Shown: piece by piece, positions 6,401-13,022 of the stretch | Layout of the letters: each line of letters starts with the position of its first letter | Position numbering within the stretch: the stretch's first letter is position 1 | Source of the DNA: JBDSLU01 sp039916225 | Lineage (GTDB): Bacteria > Acidobacteriota > Vicinamibacteria > Vicinamibacterales > Vicinamibacteraceae | DNA length: 13,028 bases | Direction: 5' to 3' | Assembly: GCA_039916225.1 (NCBI GenBank) | Contig: JBDSLU010000167.1 | Location: 1 to 13,028 of the forward strand | The notes under the pieces: generated by a model | What the model was told of the DNA's origin: nothing | Database searches by the model: none | What the model saw: the letters and a program-made list of their open reading frames with translations, nothing else | Made by a program: the position numbers and the translations under genes

Positions 6401-7368
6401 GCGCCACCGGGTCGTTCTTCGACCTCTTCATCCTGCTGGCCAACCCGACCAGCACCGCCACGACCGTCGAGATCACCTACCTGCTGTCGGGCGGCACGCA
6501 GATCGTGCGGCAGTACGGCCTGCCGGCGCAGAGCCGGCGCACCGTCTACGTCGACAGCCAGCCCGGGCTCGCCAACGTGGCGACCTCGGCGATCGTCCGC
6601 TCGCTCAGCGCGTCGGTGCCGATCGTGGTCGAACGGGCGATGTGGTGGCCCGACGGCAACTGGGCCGAGGCGCACAACAGCGCCGGCGCCATCGTCACGT
6701 CCCCGAAGTGGGCGCTGGCGGACGGCGAAGTCGGCGGCACGACGGCCAACCAGACGTTCGTGCTGGTGGCCAACACCTCGCCGTTCACCGCGACGGTGCG
6801 GGCGACGGCGTTCTTCGAGGATCAGGGCTCGCCGCTCATCGGCGTCTACGCCATCCCGCCCAACACCCGCTTCAACGTCGACTACAGCAACTCGATCGCG
6901 CAGGGCCGCCGCTTCTCGGTACTGGTCGAGGGCTTCGGGCCGACGCAGAACCAGGAACCGCAGCTGGTCGTCGAGCGGGCGATGTACTCGAACTCCGGAA
7001 CCGTCGTCTGGGCGGCCGGCACCGACGCGCTCGGCACGCCGATCTTCCCGCCGGCGACGTTCACGGTGACGCCGAACGGCCTGTTCCCGAAGGTCCTCGT
7101 GGTCGACGAGAGCGAGCAGATCACCATCGTCAACCGCGATCCCGACCAGGCCGACACCATCGACTGCACGCCCGGCGGACACGACATCTCCGATGATCCG
7201 CACCCGACACACGGCGACAACCCGGAGTTCGGCGTCGGCCGCCTGACGCTGAACCAGTCGCGCCTCACCCAGAATCTCGTGACCCCTGGCGCCTTCGGCG
7301 TCCACGACCATTGCCACGGCTCGGACTCGCGCTTCTTCGGACGCGTCATCGTCCGCTTCACGCCGTAG
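3484..7368 (+). CDS. Secreted SBBP beta-propeller protein with DUF7948, TSP3-like, DUF5719-like and cupredoxin-like domains
   Basis: A 1294-residue exported protein starting at GTG 3484, with a signal peptide in residues 1-25 (hydrophobic 7-18, AAA cleavage region). Residues ~56-262 are a DUF7948 domain (FRDVYPGIDVAYYGNDRQVEYDI at 153-175). Seven SBBP blades follow, with S/A/C-T/S-Y/F/L-x-GG repeats starting near 265, 325, 389, 451, 514, 577 and 641. The 60-64 residue spacing fits a closed seven-bladed propeller. Residues 695-733 hold two DxDGDG-type calcium loops (TSP3-like). Four DUF5719-like repeats begin near 746, 849, 968 and 1076, each W/R-x-LA-E/D-G and most with a VVERAM-like strand. 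Residues ~1190-1294 are a cupredoxin-like domain shared with the preceding lipoprotein. There is no sorting tag and no transmembrane segment after the signal. Surface binding or adhesion is an inference; no enzyme motif is seen. Confidence 0.88.
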   Translation: MPRYTASILALGALATLSSGRVAAAPESPRPPVATNGGRPSALPIATPTISRPTVPLRFEPLAPADNGSRVFVARSAGHAVHVGPTWVEVHATDRPDATRATPAEPIALRFVGAVAGPREVSLEGAATTVNYLVGADPDRWHIGLEARGRVRFRDVYPGIDVAYYGNDRQVEYDILVDPGADPDQVRLRLSGAGHVAITADGDLELGAPGAPVRVRAPFAYQLEGPARVPIASRYLLHADGTVGFALGRFDRRRALVIDPILSYSTLLGGSGLDEAASVAVDAAGNVYVAGTTSSPGFPGASGGPGGIDLFVTKLDARGSTVLFSTYIGGSGIDEARGMTIDGLGNVYVVGSTTSTNFPTVSPRQATLAGAADGFLLRISTTGGGLGFSTYLGGADVDETNAVAVDAGRNMYIAGTTRSANFPQLNPIQAFGGGLDGFVARFAASGTLTYSTYHGGNGVDTLDGIGVDAAGNINTVGSTSSTNLPVLSAQRPTSSGRVDAFMSRFGPTGTLLFCSYYGGSRNDVGRAIAVLPSGWAFVGGTTASPDFPVVSAIQPAFGGELDAFLLAVSPTGGVAWSTFYGGTRSERGRALAVNQAGKLIFAGQTFSSDMPLLRPAQPRTGGNRDTFVVELDPPYTAFTYATYLGGSNNDEGSGVAVDRVGRVFTAGAASYPSPGTLGASDAFIYGISSGLAGVDTDGDGMDDEWETRFGTDPNTNDAAADPDGDGFTNAQELASNTHPTGYFTRYLAEGSTGAFFDDRIALFNPGVDVATVMLRFQRDVGAELQQVLAIPGRSRATVNPEIIVGLENAAFATVIESNQQVVVDRTMTWDGTGFGSHAETSIEQPATTWYLAEGSTAGTFDLYYLLQNPNASAAQVTITFLRPSGGPVTKSYTVNPRSRRTINIDSETGFVGRPATERTLQSTDVSATITSTNGVPILVERAMYMTVNGRVFAAGHDSAGVTAPQTSWFLAEGATGSFFDLFILLANPTSTATTVEITYLLSGGTQIVRQYGLPAQSRRTVYVDSQPGLANVATSAIVRSLSASVPIVVERAMWWPDGNWAEAHNSAGAIVTSPKWALADGEVGGTTANQTFVLVANTSPFTATVRATAFFEDQGSPLIGVYAIPPNTRFNVDYSNSIAQGRRFSVLVEGFGPTQNQEPQLVVERAMYSNSGTVVWAAGTDALGTPIFPPATFTVTPNGLFPKVLVVDESEQITIVNRDPDQADTIDCTPGGHDISDDPHPTHGDNPEFGVGRLTLNQSRLTQNLVTPGAFGVHDHCHGSDSRFFGRVIVRFTP

Positions 7369-7657
7369 GCGGCTGGGGCCGGTCGGCGGACGGGCCGTAG
7401 CGCTTCACCGCGCGCTCCTTGGCGCGGCGCGCTTCCTCTTCGCGACTGCGGCTCGGCGCGTTGGTGACGAGCGCGCCGATCAATTGCCGGGCCGATTCGG
7501 CGACCTCGTCGACGGCGCGATCGAACGCCGCCTGGTTACTCTGCGAGGGCCTGGTGAACCCACTGACCTTGCGGACGAACTGGACGGCGGCAGCGCGCAC
7601 TTCGGCGTCCGTCGCGGGCGGATCGAAGTTGAACAGCAGCCTGATGTTCCGGCACAT
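7358..7657 (-). CDS. DUF2277 family protein
   Basis: A 99-residue cytoplasmic protein matching DUF2277 throughout. The opening MCRNIRLLFNFDPPATDAEV, then AAVQFVRKVSGFTRPSQSN and AFDRAVDEVAESARQLIGALVTNAPSRSRE, is the family core. The last ~25 residues are a variable, charged tail. The family's function is unknown; its short helical form and conserved N-terminal CRNI are its only distinctive traits. ATG at 7657 is certain because the family begins MCRNI. AAGG lies directly against the ATG, too close for a good Shine-Dalgarno. The stop (7360-7358) overlaps the end of the convergent propeller gene by 11 bp. The gene diverges from the MutS-like gene across about 50 bp, so the two promoters must lie back to back there. 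Confidence 0.88.
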   Translation of the reverse strand: MCRNIRLLFNFDPPATDAEVRAAAVQFVRKVSGFTRPSQSNQAAFDRAVDEVAESARQLIGALVTNAPSRSREEEARRAKERAVKRYGPSADRPQPPTA

Positions 7658-7691
7658 CCTTCATAGATAGCACGGGCCCCGCGGCGGCGGA

Positions 7692-7700
7692 TGGTACGAT
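7692..7700 (+). promoter_or_regulatory. Possible extended -10 of the MutS-like gene
   Basis: TGGTACGAT fits an extended -10 (TGn followed by TACGAT, two mismatches to TATAAT). Initiation about 7 nt later would fall next to ATG 7709, giving a leaderless message. There is no -35 box. This supports 7709 over 7691 as the start, but only weakly. Confidence 0.3.
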
Positions 7701-7708
7701 GGCCGGCC

Positions 7709-9571
7709 ATGCCGCAGCCGGCCAGTCAGCCTGCCGAAATGGCCGCCGGGGCGGCCGCCGACTACGTGCGTCGGGCCGCCCGCGCCGCCGCCGAGGCGGC
7801 GGTACTCGCCGCCCGCTCGCGCCGGCTCTCCTACCTGCGACTGGGCGCCGCGGCGCTCGCCGTGGTGGGCATCGTGCTGATCGCCACCGGTCGCGGCGGG
7901 CTCACCGCCGCGGTGCTCGTGACGCTCGGCCCGGGCCTGTTCATCGCCCTGGCCATCCACCATGCCGGCGTCGAGCGGCGCCGCGAGCACGCGGCCGGCT
8001 ACGCCGTGCTCAACCGCGAGGCCCTGGCCCGGCTCGAGCGACGCTGGGACGACCTGCCGGCGCCGTGGCAGCCCGGCCCGCTCGACGATCATCCGTACGC
8101 CAGCGACCTCGACGTCTTCGGCCACGCCTCGATCGTCCAGCTGGCCGGTCCGGTCCACACGCCGACGGGACGGCGGACGCTGGCGTCGTGGCTGCTCGAC
8201 CTCGACCGCGCATCGCCGACGGCGGTGCGGGATCGGCAGGCGGCAGTGGCCGAGCTCGCCCCGGCGCTCGATTTCCGGCAGGACCTGACGCTGGCGGCGC
8301 GGGCGACGCCGCGCGACGCCGGCGAGCACGAGCTCGGCGCCTTCGTGGCCTGGGCGGAGGGCGACAGCTGGCTGCTGGCGCGCCCGTGGATCTCGATCCT
8401 CGCGGTGGCGCTCGGCGTCGCCACCCTGGCCGGCGCGATCCTCTACTACGGCGAGTGGATCGAGGGGCCGTGGTTCGCCATCACGGCGACGCTCGGCTGG
8501 CTGCTCCGGGCCTACGTGCAGACGCCCCTCGAGGCCACCAACGCCGGCGCCGGCGGGGAGCGGGCGTTGCGCGGCTGGTCGGCGCTGGTGCGCCTGGTGG
8601 GCGCCCAGCGCTGGCACAGCGGGCCGCTCGCCGAGGCTCACGCCGTGCTCGAGGGCGGCGACGTCCGCGACGCGTTGCGCAGGCTGGAGGATGGCGTCGC
8701 CCTGGCCGACTTCCGACTGTCGACGTGGCTGTATCTGCCGGTGCAGACGATCACGCTGTGGGACCTCCACGTCTGGTGGGCCCTCGAGATCTGGCGCCGG
8801 CGGCACGGCCGGCAGGTACGCGGTTGGCTGGAGGCCATCGGCCACGTCGAGGCGCTATCGGCGCTCGCCTCGCTGGCCCACGATCATCCGGGCTGGGCCT
8901 TCCCCACCGTCCTCGACGCTCCACCGGCGGAGGCTCTGCGCCTCGACGCGACGGCGCTCGGCCACGCGCTGCTCCCCAACGGCACGCGCGTCTGCAACGA
9001 CGTCACGATCGGGCCGAAGGGCCGCTTCCTGCTGGTGACCGGGTCGAACATGTCGGGCAAGAGCACGCTGATGCGATCGGTCGGCGTCAACGTGGTGTTG
9101 GCGCACGCCGGCGCGCCCGTCTGTGCGACGTCGATGCAGCTGCCGCTGGTGGCGCTTCACACCAGCATGCGCGTCGCCGATTCACTCGAGCGCGGGCTGT
9201 CGCTGTTCATGGCGTCGCTGGTGCGGCTCGAGCGCATCGTCCGGGCCGCGCGCGACGCCGGTCAGGCTCGGCCGGTCTGCTACCTGCTCGATGAAGTGCT
9301 GCAAGGCACCAACAGCGCCGAACGGCGCGTGGCCGTCCGCACGATCGTCGATCACCTGCTGGCGTCGTGGGCGATCGGCGTGGTGACGACGCACGATCTC
9401 GACCTCGCCCGTGACCCGGCCTTCGCGGCGAACGCGACGAGCGTCCACCTGCAGGAGACACTCACCGGTGAGGGCGACGCCGTGACGATGACGTTCGACT
9501 ACACGCTGCGTCCGGGGCCGGCCGCCGGCGGCAATGCGCTGCAGCTGTTGCGCCTGCTCGGGCTTCAATAG
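7709..9571 (+). CDS. Membrane-anchored MutS-like ATPase
   Basis: A 620-residue protein (626 if ATG 7691 is used). Its C-terminal third is the MutS-type ABC ATPase: Walker A GSNMSGKST (445-453), Walker B CYLLDE with signature-like QGTNSAERR (524-540), and TTHD (560-563). Two hydrophobic pairs, about 45-62 and 65-85, then 227-247 and 252-269, predict four membrane segments. Between and after them lie helical stretches resembling the MutS core/lever region (VFGHASIVQLAGPVHTPTGRRTL, WLLDLDRASPTAVRDRQAAVAEL). The N-terminal mismatch-recognition domain of true MutS, with its Phe-x-Glu, is absent, so canonical mismatch repair is unlikely. Membrane MutS homologues of this shape are widespread in Bacteroidota and Acidobacteriota with no settled role. 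It converges on the next gene with a 7-bp overlap. The catalytic motifs are intact, so it is probably active. Confidence 0.85.
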   Translation: MPQPASQPAEMAAGAAADYVRRAARAAAEAAVLAARSRRLSYLRLGAAALAVVGIVLIATGRGGLTAAVLVTLGPGLFIALAIHHAGVERRREHAAGYAVLNREALARLERRWDDLPAPWQPGPLDDHPYASDLDVFGHASIVQLAGPVHTPTGRRTLASWLLDLDRASPTAVRDRQAAVAELAPALDFRQDLTLAARATPRDAGEHELGAFVAWAEGDSWLLARPWISILAVALGVATLAGAILYYGEWIEGPWFAITATLGWLLRAYVQTPLEATNAGAGGERALRGWSALVRLVGAQRWHSGPLAEAHAVLEGGDVRDALRRLEDGVALADFRLSTWLYLPVQTITLWDLHVWWALEIWRRRHGRQVRGWLEAIGHVEALSALASLAHDHPGWAFPTVLDAPPAEALRLDATALGHALLPNGTRVCNDVTIGPKGRFLLVTGSNMSGKSTLMRSVGVNVVLAHAGAPVCATSMQLPLVALHTSMRVADSLERGLSLFMASLVRLERIVRAARDAGQARPVCYLLDEVLQGTNSAERRVAVRTIVDHLLASWAIGVVTTHDLDLARDPAFAANATSVHLQETLTGEGDAVTMTFDYTLRPGPAAGGNALQLLRLLGLQ

Positions 9572-11268
9572 AACGTCACGTTGTCGAGTTCCAGCCAGCC
9601 GAGGTGGCCGGCGTCCCGCACCATCTCGAAGCGCACTTCGATCACGTCGCGTCCGCTCCACGGCACCCGATCGCCGGCGCCGTTCTGGCCGATCGAGGCG
9701 AACGGCATGCTGACCGGCGTCCACAGCGGTGACCCCGAGAAATAGGACTCGTGGTAGCGGCCGTCGGCGACGCTCCTGGTGACGAACACGATGCGATAGC
9801 GGCCCTCGCCCCGCGCATCGAAGCGCAGGCCGCGGAAGCGGCTGATGTCGACCGGCCGATCGTCGGCGTCGAGCTTGAGGGCGGCTCGCGCGAAGGCATC
9901 GCGACCGCTGCCCATGCGAGCCGACACCAGCAGCGCGTGATCGCGGAGGCCTTTGATGACGCGGCCCATGATCAGCGTCGTCGCGGCGCTGCCCTCGCCA
10001 CTGCCAGACCCGACCCAGGCCGGCCCGACCGCGCTGACCGTCTCGCCGCGCTCGAAGTCGTCGAGCAGCGCGTCGCGCAGCCGCGCCGCAGCCGGCACGG
10101 TCGTGGCGGTGGTCCTCGCTGTCGCGAGAGCGGGCGGCGCGGCGGCCTCCGGCTTCGCTGACTCCGGCGTCGCCGTGGTCGCGGTGTCCGTTCGGGGCGC
10201 CGGTGTGACGCCGGCTACCGTCGCTGGCGGCGTATCGGTGACGGCGGTCGCCGAAGGCACGGCCGCCGGCGCAGCCTTGGATCCCTTCGAACCGCGAGTA
10301 CGACTGCGGGACGGCGCGGGCGTGGCGGGCGCGGGTGTCACCGCGACCGCCGGTGGCGCCGTGGTGGGGCTCGCCGCGGCGCTCGAGGGCACGGGCGCCG
10401 GCGTGGCCGGCTCCGGACGGCGCAGCGTCGCACGATCGACGTCGACGCCGCCGAGGAAAACGTGCTCCACGTGCGTGAGCGCGTCAAGCGACACCGAGGG
10501 ATCGCCGGCGACGACGACCAGGTCGGCGCGCATGCCGGGCGCGAGCAGGCCGCGATCGGACTGCAGACCGAGCGCCCAGGCGCCGCCGCCGGTCATCGCG
10601 GTGACGGCGTCGAGCGGCGTCAGGCCGGATGCGGCCAGACGGGCGGCGTCGATGGTCCCGTCCTCGGCGGCCAGCCCCGACAACGCGAGTCGGGCCTTGG
10701 CAGCCTTGATCGCGGTCACGGCCGCCGTCGCGCCGTCGCCCAGCGCCACCGCGATCGTCCCGGACCGGAGAGGACGACCGCCGGCGGGCGCGCCACTCGC
10801 AGCCGGCGCCGACGCGGCGTCGGGTGTTGGCATCGCCACCAGTCGCGGCTGGCTCGGATCGCCGGCTGGCGCGCTGCCGGCGTCGCCTTCGACCGCCGCG
10901 GTCGTGACGCCGCTGGCGAGCACCCGCCCAAGGGCTCGACGTCCGGCGTCGGTCGAGCGATCCGCCGGGCTCCGCAGTCCGGTGTCGATGAAGCCGGGCA
11001 GCACCGCCTTGCCGGCGCCGTCGATCGTCTGGGCATCGGGCGGCGTCTCGACCTGGCGGCCGACCGCCGTGATGCGGCCGCCCGAGATGACGATGGTGCC
11101 GGTGAACGGCTCGTTGCCGGATCCGTCGACGATGCGCGCGCCGACAATCGCGATGGGCGGACGAGGCTGCGCGTGCGGGCGGGCCACCGACGCTGCCAAC
11201 ACGGCCAGCGCCGTCATCGCCACTCCGAGCCCGCGGGCCACCCGGCTCAGCGGGCTTTGGTCACTCAT
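9565..11268 (-). CDS. Amidohydrolase-like protein lacking metal ligands, fused to a CIA30-like domain
   Basis: A 567-residue exported protein. Residues 1-33 are a signal peptide (ALAVLAASVARPHAQ). Residues 38-95 are the N-terminal beta-sandwich of imidazolonepropionase/dihydroorotase-like amidohydrolases (IAIVGARIVDGSG, ISGGRITAVGR, AGKAVLPGFID). Where the family has HxH after GFID, this protein reads TGLRSPADRS, with no His. Only about 115 residues, mostly Ala/Gly/Pro-rich, separate this from the C-terminal portion (SGLTPLDAVTAMTGGGAWALGL, GLLAPGMRADLVVVAGDP, 214-257), so most of the TIM barrel and every metal-binding His are missing. An Ala/Pro/Thr linker (284-395) leads to a CIA30-like domain (400-567) of galactose-binding type (LLDDFERGE, FRGLRFDARGEGRYRIVF, WLELDNVTFY). 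A catalytic role is doubtful; ligand or carbohydrate binding is inferred. ATG 11268 gives the signal peptide. Confidence 0.8.
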   Translation of the reverse strand: MSDQSPLSRVARGLGVAMTALAVLAASVARPHAQPRPPIAIVGARIVDGSGNEPFTGTIVISGGRITAVGRQVETPPDAQTIDGAGKAVLPGFIDTGLRSPADRSTDAGRRALGRVLASGVTTAAVEGDAGSAPAGDPSQPRLVAMPTPDAASAPAASGAPAGGRPLRSGTIAVALGDGATAAVTAIKAAKARLALSGLAAEDGTIDAARLAASGLTPLDAVTAMTGGGAWALGLQSDRGLLAPGMRADLVVVAGDPSVSLDALTHVEHVFLGGVDVDRATLRRPEPATPAPVPSSAAASPTTAPPAVAVTPAPATPAPSRSRTRGSKGSKAAPAAVPSATAVTDTPPATVAGVTPAPRTDTATTATPESAKPEAAAPPALATARTTATTVPAAARLRDALLDDFERGETVSAVGPAWVGSGSGEGSAATTLIMGRVIKGLRDHALLVSARMGSGRDAFARAALKLDADDRPVDISRFRGLRFDARGEGRYRIVFVTRSVADGRYHESYFSGSPLWTPVSMPFASIGQNGAGDRVPWSGRDVIEVRFEMVRDAGHLGWLELDNVTFY

Positions 11269-11299
11269 CACGCGCCATTGTATGGGCCGCCGCTCGAAG

Positions 11300-12325
11300 T
11301 CACGCGATCGGCGGCGCGAGCTCGGCTGTCGTGTCGTCGAGCGGCGGCCACGCATCGCCCCATCCGGCGTCACGCGCGTCGCGATAACGCGGGTCGCGGC
11401 GCCGCACGATCTCGTCCGCCAGCCCACCGGGGGCGCAGAGCGACAACCCGACGTGCCCGGTCTCTTTGCGGGGTCGCCGGACGATCCGCGCCTCGGCGCG
11501 ATCTCGCAACAACGCCGGGTCGCGCACCGCCACGACGTAGCTGAACTTCTCGTCCTCCCAGCCGAGCGCCGCGTGCTTCGACTGGCGATGGGCGCGGCTG
11601 CGATCGAGGCGCACGGCGAAGTGACACCAGTCGTCACCGGCCATCGGGCAGGCATCGTCGTGCGGACACGGCGCGGCCAGGGTCGCACCGGCGGCGCGCA
11701 GGCGATCGCGGACGGCGCGGATGCGCGCAAAGCCGGCCGGTGTGCCCGGCTCGACGACGACCAGCGCCGCGGACGCCAGCGCCAGTGCCCGATCCGTGAC
11801 CAGCGCCGCCCGCTCGTCGGCGAGCTCGCCGATGGCGTAGGACAGCACGACGACGTCCGCGGCTGGCGCATCCGCCGCCGCCAGGTCGCCGGTGCGGAGC
11901 TCGACCGCCGGTCCGCCGCTATCGAGTGCCATGGCCTGGCCTCCCCGCCACAGCTGCGAGCCGAGCTGGAGGAGCACCGGATCACGATCGAGGAGCGTGA
12001 CGCGGCGGATGCCCGACCAGCGCGACAGCGCCGGCCAGAGCACCGTGCCGGGGCCGGCCCCCAGGTCGGTGATCGTCTGCGGCTCGACCCGGGTGTGGCG
12101 CTGGACCGCGTCGAAGACGGCGTCGAGCGACGCCGCCGTCGCCGGCAGGCGGACGACGGCGTACGCCAGACGCTCGGCATCGGTGAGCCGCCCGATGACG
12201 CCACCGGCGCCGTCACGGTACCGCCACGACAGTGCCTCGACGGCGCGCGCCAGCTCGGCGCCCGGCATGACGGCGGCCGCATCGGCGATGGCGTCGCGAA
12301 GCGCGCGATCGAAGGGCGCGGGCAT
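11300..12325 (-). CDS. Rsm22-family ribosome-associated methyltransferase-like protein with Fe-S cysteines
   Basis: A 341-residue protein of the Rsm22/METTL17 family, which acts in small ribosomal subunit assembly. An N-terminal helical region ends in ERLAYAVVRLPAT (51-63), a family hallmark. The SAM-binding Rossmann core has DLGAGPGT (87-94) and LLDRDP (111-116), then VVVEPGTPAGF (189-199). The motif CPHDDACPMAGDDWCHF (220-236) and a distal C297 provide four Cys (C-x5-C-x7-C...C). This spacing corresponds to the [4Fe-4S] site described for the mitochondrial homologue. It is followed by HRQSKHAALGWEDEKFSYV (246-264), also diagnostic. Methyltransferase activity is doubtful in the family; an RNA- or ribosome-binding role is more likely. 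ATG at 12325 comes 1 nt after the NUDIX stop, so the two are co-transcribed. The gap to the next gene downstream is 31 bp. Confidence 0.9.
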   Translation of the reverse strand: MPAPFDRALRDAIADAAAVMPGAELARAVEALSWRYRDGAGGVIGRLTDAERLAYAVVRLPATAASLDAVFDAVQRHTRVEPQTITDLGAGPGTVLWPALSRWSGIRRVTLLDRDPVLLQLGSQLWRGGQAMALDSGGPAVELRTGDLAAADAPAADVVVLSYAIGELADERAALVTDRALALASAALVVVEPGTPAGFARIRAVRDRLRAAGATLAAPCPHDDACPMAGDDWCHFAVRLDRSRAHRQSKHAALGWEDEKFSYVVAVRDPALLRDRAEARIVRRPRKETGHVGLSLCAPGGLADEIVRRRDPRYRDARDAGWGDAWPPLDDTTAELAPPIA

Positions 12326-12326
12326 G

Positions 12327-12866
12327 CTAGGAGCGCTGCTGGAACGTGGCGAGGGCCCACGTCATCGACGTGAACGCCAGGCGCGCCGGGTCGAGCGTCA
12401 GCGGGTCGTGCCACTCGATGGCCGCGACGCCGTCGAGGCCGCGAGGTGCGGCGTCCGGCGCGAGCGAGGCGACGAAGATCAGGTCGACCACGTGATACGT
12501 GACGCCGCGGTAGCTGTAGGTGTTGGGGTGTGAGCCCAGGTAGTCGACGGCGTCGAGCTCGACGCCCACTTCCTCGCCGACCTCGCGACGCAGCGCGACC
12601 TCCGGCGTCTCACCGGCGTCGACGAAACCGCCGACGAGCGCCAGCCGCCCGAGGCCTGGCTCGTGGCCACGGCGGATGAACAGGCCCTGGCCATCGGCAC
12701 GCAGCAGGATCCCCGCGGCCGACACGGCCGGGTTGAAGTAGTAGGCGAAGCCGCACGCCGCGCACACCAGCGGGCACGCCCCGGGCGAGTCCAGGGCGGC
12801 CCCGCAGCGCGGACAGCAGCGGAACTGCGCGCGCGGCTCGGCCGGAATGGCGGCGGACTCGGTCAC
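12327..12866 (-). CDS. NUDIX hydrolase with N-terminal zinc ribbon
   Basis: A 179-residue enzyme starting at GTG 12866. An N-terminal zinc ribbon uses C18/C21 and C35/C38 (CPRC, CAAC), followed by FAYYFNPAVSAAGILL. The NUDIX box spans residues 80-102 and satisfies G-x5-E-x7-REVGEEVGV completely, so pyrophosphohydrolase activity on a nucleoside diphosphate derivative is expected. Zinc ribbon plus NUDIX resembles NudC-type NADH pyrophosphatases and the shorter ADP-ribose/ADP-sugar hydrolases. The NudC SQPWPFPxS motif is absent, so NAD(H) specificity is not supported. No closer assignment is possible. The Rsm22 gene follows with a 1-nt gap, making these a transcription unit; the functional link between them is unclear. 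No Shine-Dalgarno is visible before the GTG. Confidence 0.9.
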   Translation of the reverse strand: MTESAAIPAEPRAQFRCCPRCGAALDSPGACPLVCAACGFAYYFNPAVSAAGILLRADGQGLFIRRGHEPGLGRLALVGGFVDAGETPEVALRREVGEEVGVELDAVDYLGSHPNTYSYRGVTYHVVDLIFVASLAPDAAPRGLDGVAAIEWHDPLTLDPARLAFTSMTWALATFQQRS

Positions 12867-12930
12867 GCGCGGATGCTATCGCAAAGGCCGGCCGCCCGCG
12901 TGAGGCGCCGCGACGCGCCTGCCGGGCGAA

Positions 12931-12983
12931 GTCGCGAATGGCAGCCGGACGCGCCCCAGCGTCGCGAATAGGAGCCGAGCGCG
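12931..12983. repeat. Two-copy direct repeat, 30-bp period
   Basis: GTCGCGAATGGCAGCC followed by GGACGCG (12931-12953) recurs at 12961-12983 as GTCGCGAATAGGAGCC followed by GAGCGCG. 19 of 23 bases match. It lies upstream of the NUDIX gene on its strand. Its role is unknown; it may be a decayed tandem repeat or a binding-site pair. Confidence 0.4.
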
Positions 12984-12996
12984 TCAAGGGCGGCCC

Positions 12997-13022
12997 GTGG
13001 CCGCGCGTGAGAGCGCGGCCAC
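12997..13022. repeat. Strong GC hairpin at the window edge
   Basis: GTGGCCGCGC-GTGAGA-GCGCGGCCAC has perfect 10-bp arms and a 6-nt loop. It contains the same 8-base words (GGCCGCGC, GCGCGGCC) as the 1225-1244 palindrome, in the opposite order, and is likewise followed by CCAA-rich bases. No T-run follows within the window. It may terminate a gene lying beyond the right edge. Confidence 0.45.

Noticed and set aside
3439..7317. A 1292-codon open frame antisense to the propeller gene
   Set aside because: Its product is Arg/Gly/Val/Asp-rich without domains, and it exists because the GC-rich sense codons rarely create antisense stops. The sense frame has a signal peptide and well-recognised repeats.
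7358..7368. Convergent overlaps (7358-7368 and 9565-9571) as sites of antisense control
   Set aside because: Overlaps of a few bases between convergent genes are common in compact genomes, and nothing else here points to regulation.
9565..12414. One continuous 949-codon minus-strand frame joining the amidohydrolase-like gene to the region above it
   Set aside because: The upstream 382 codons overlap the true Rsm22 gene in another frame and are Arg/Ser/Pro-rich. The signal peptide at the ATG of 11268 marks the real start.
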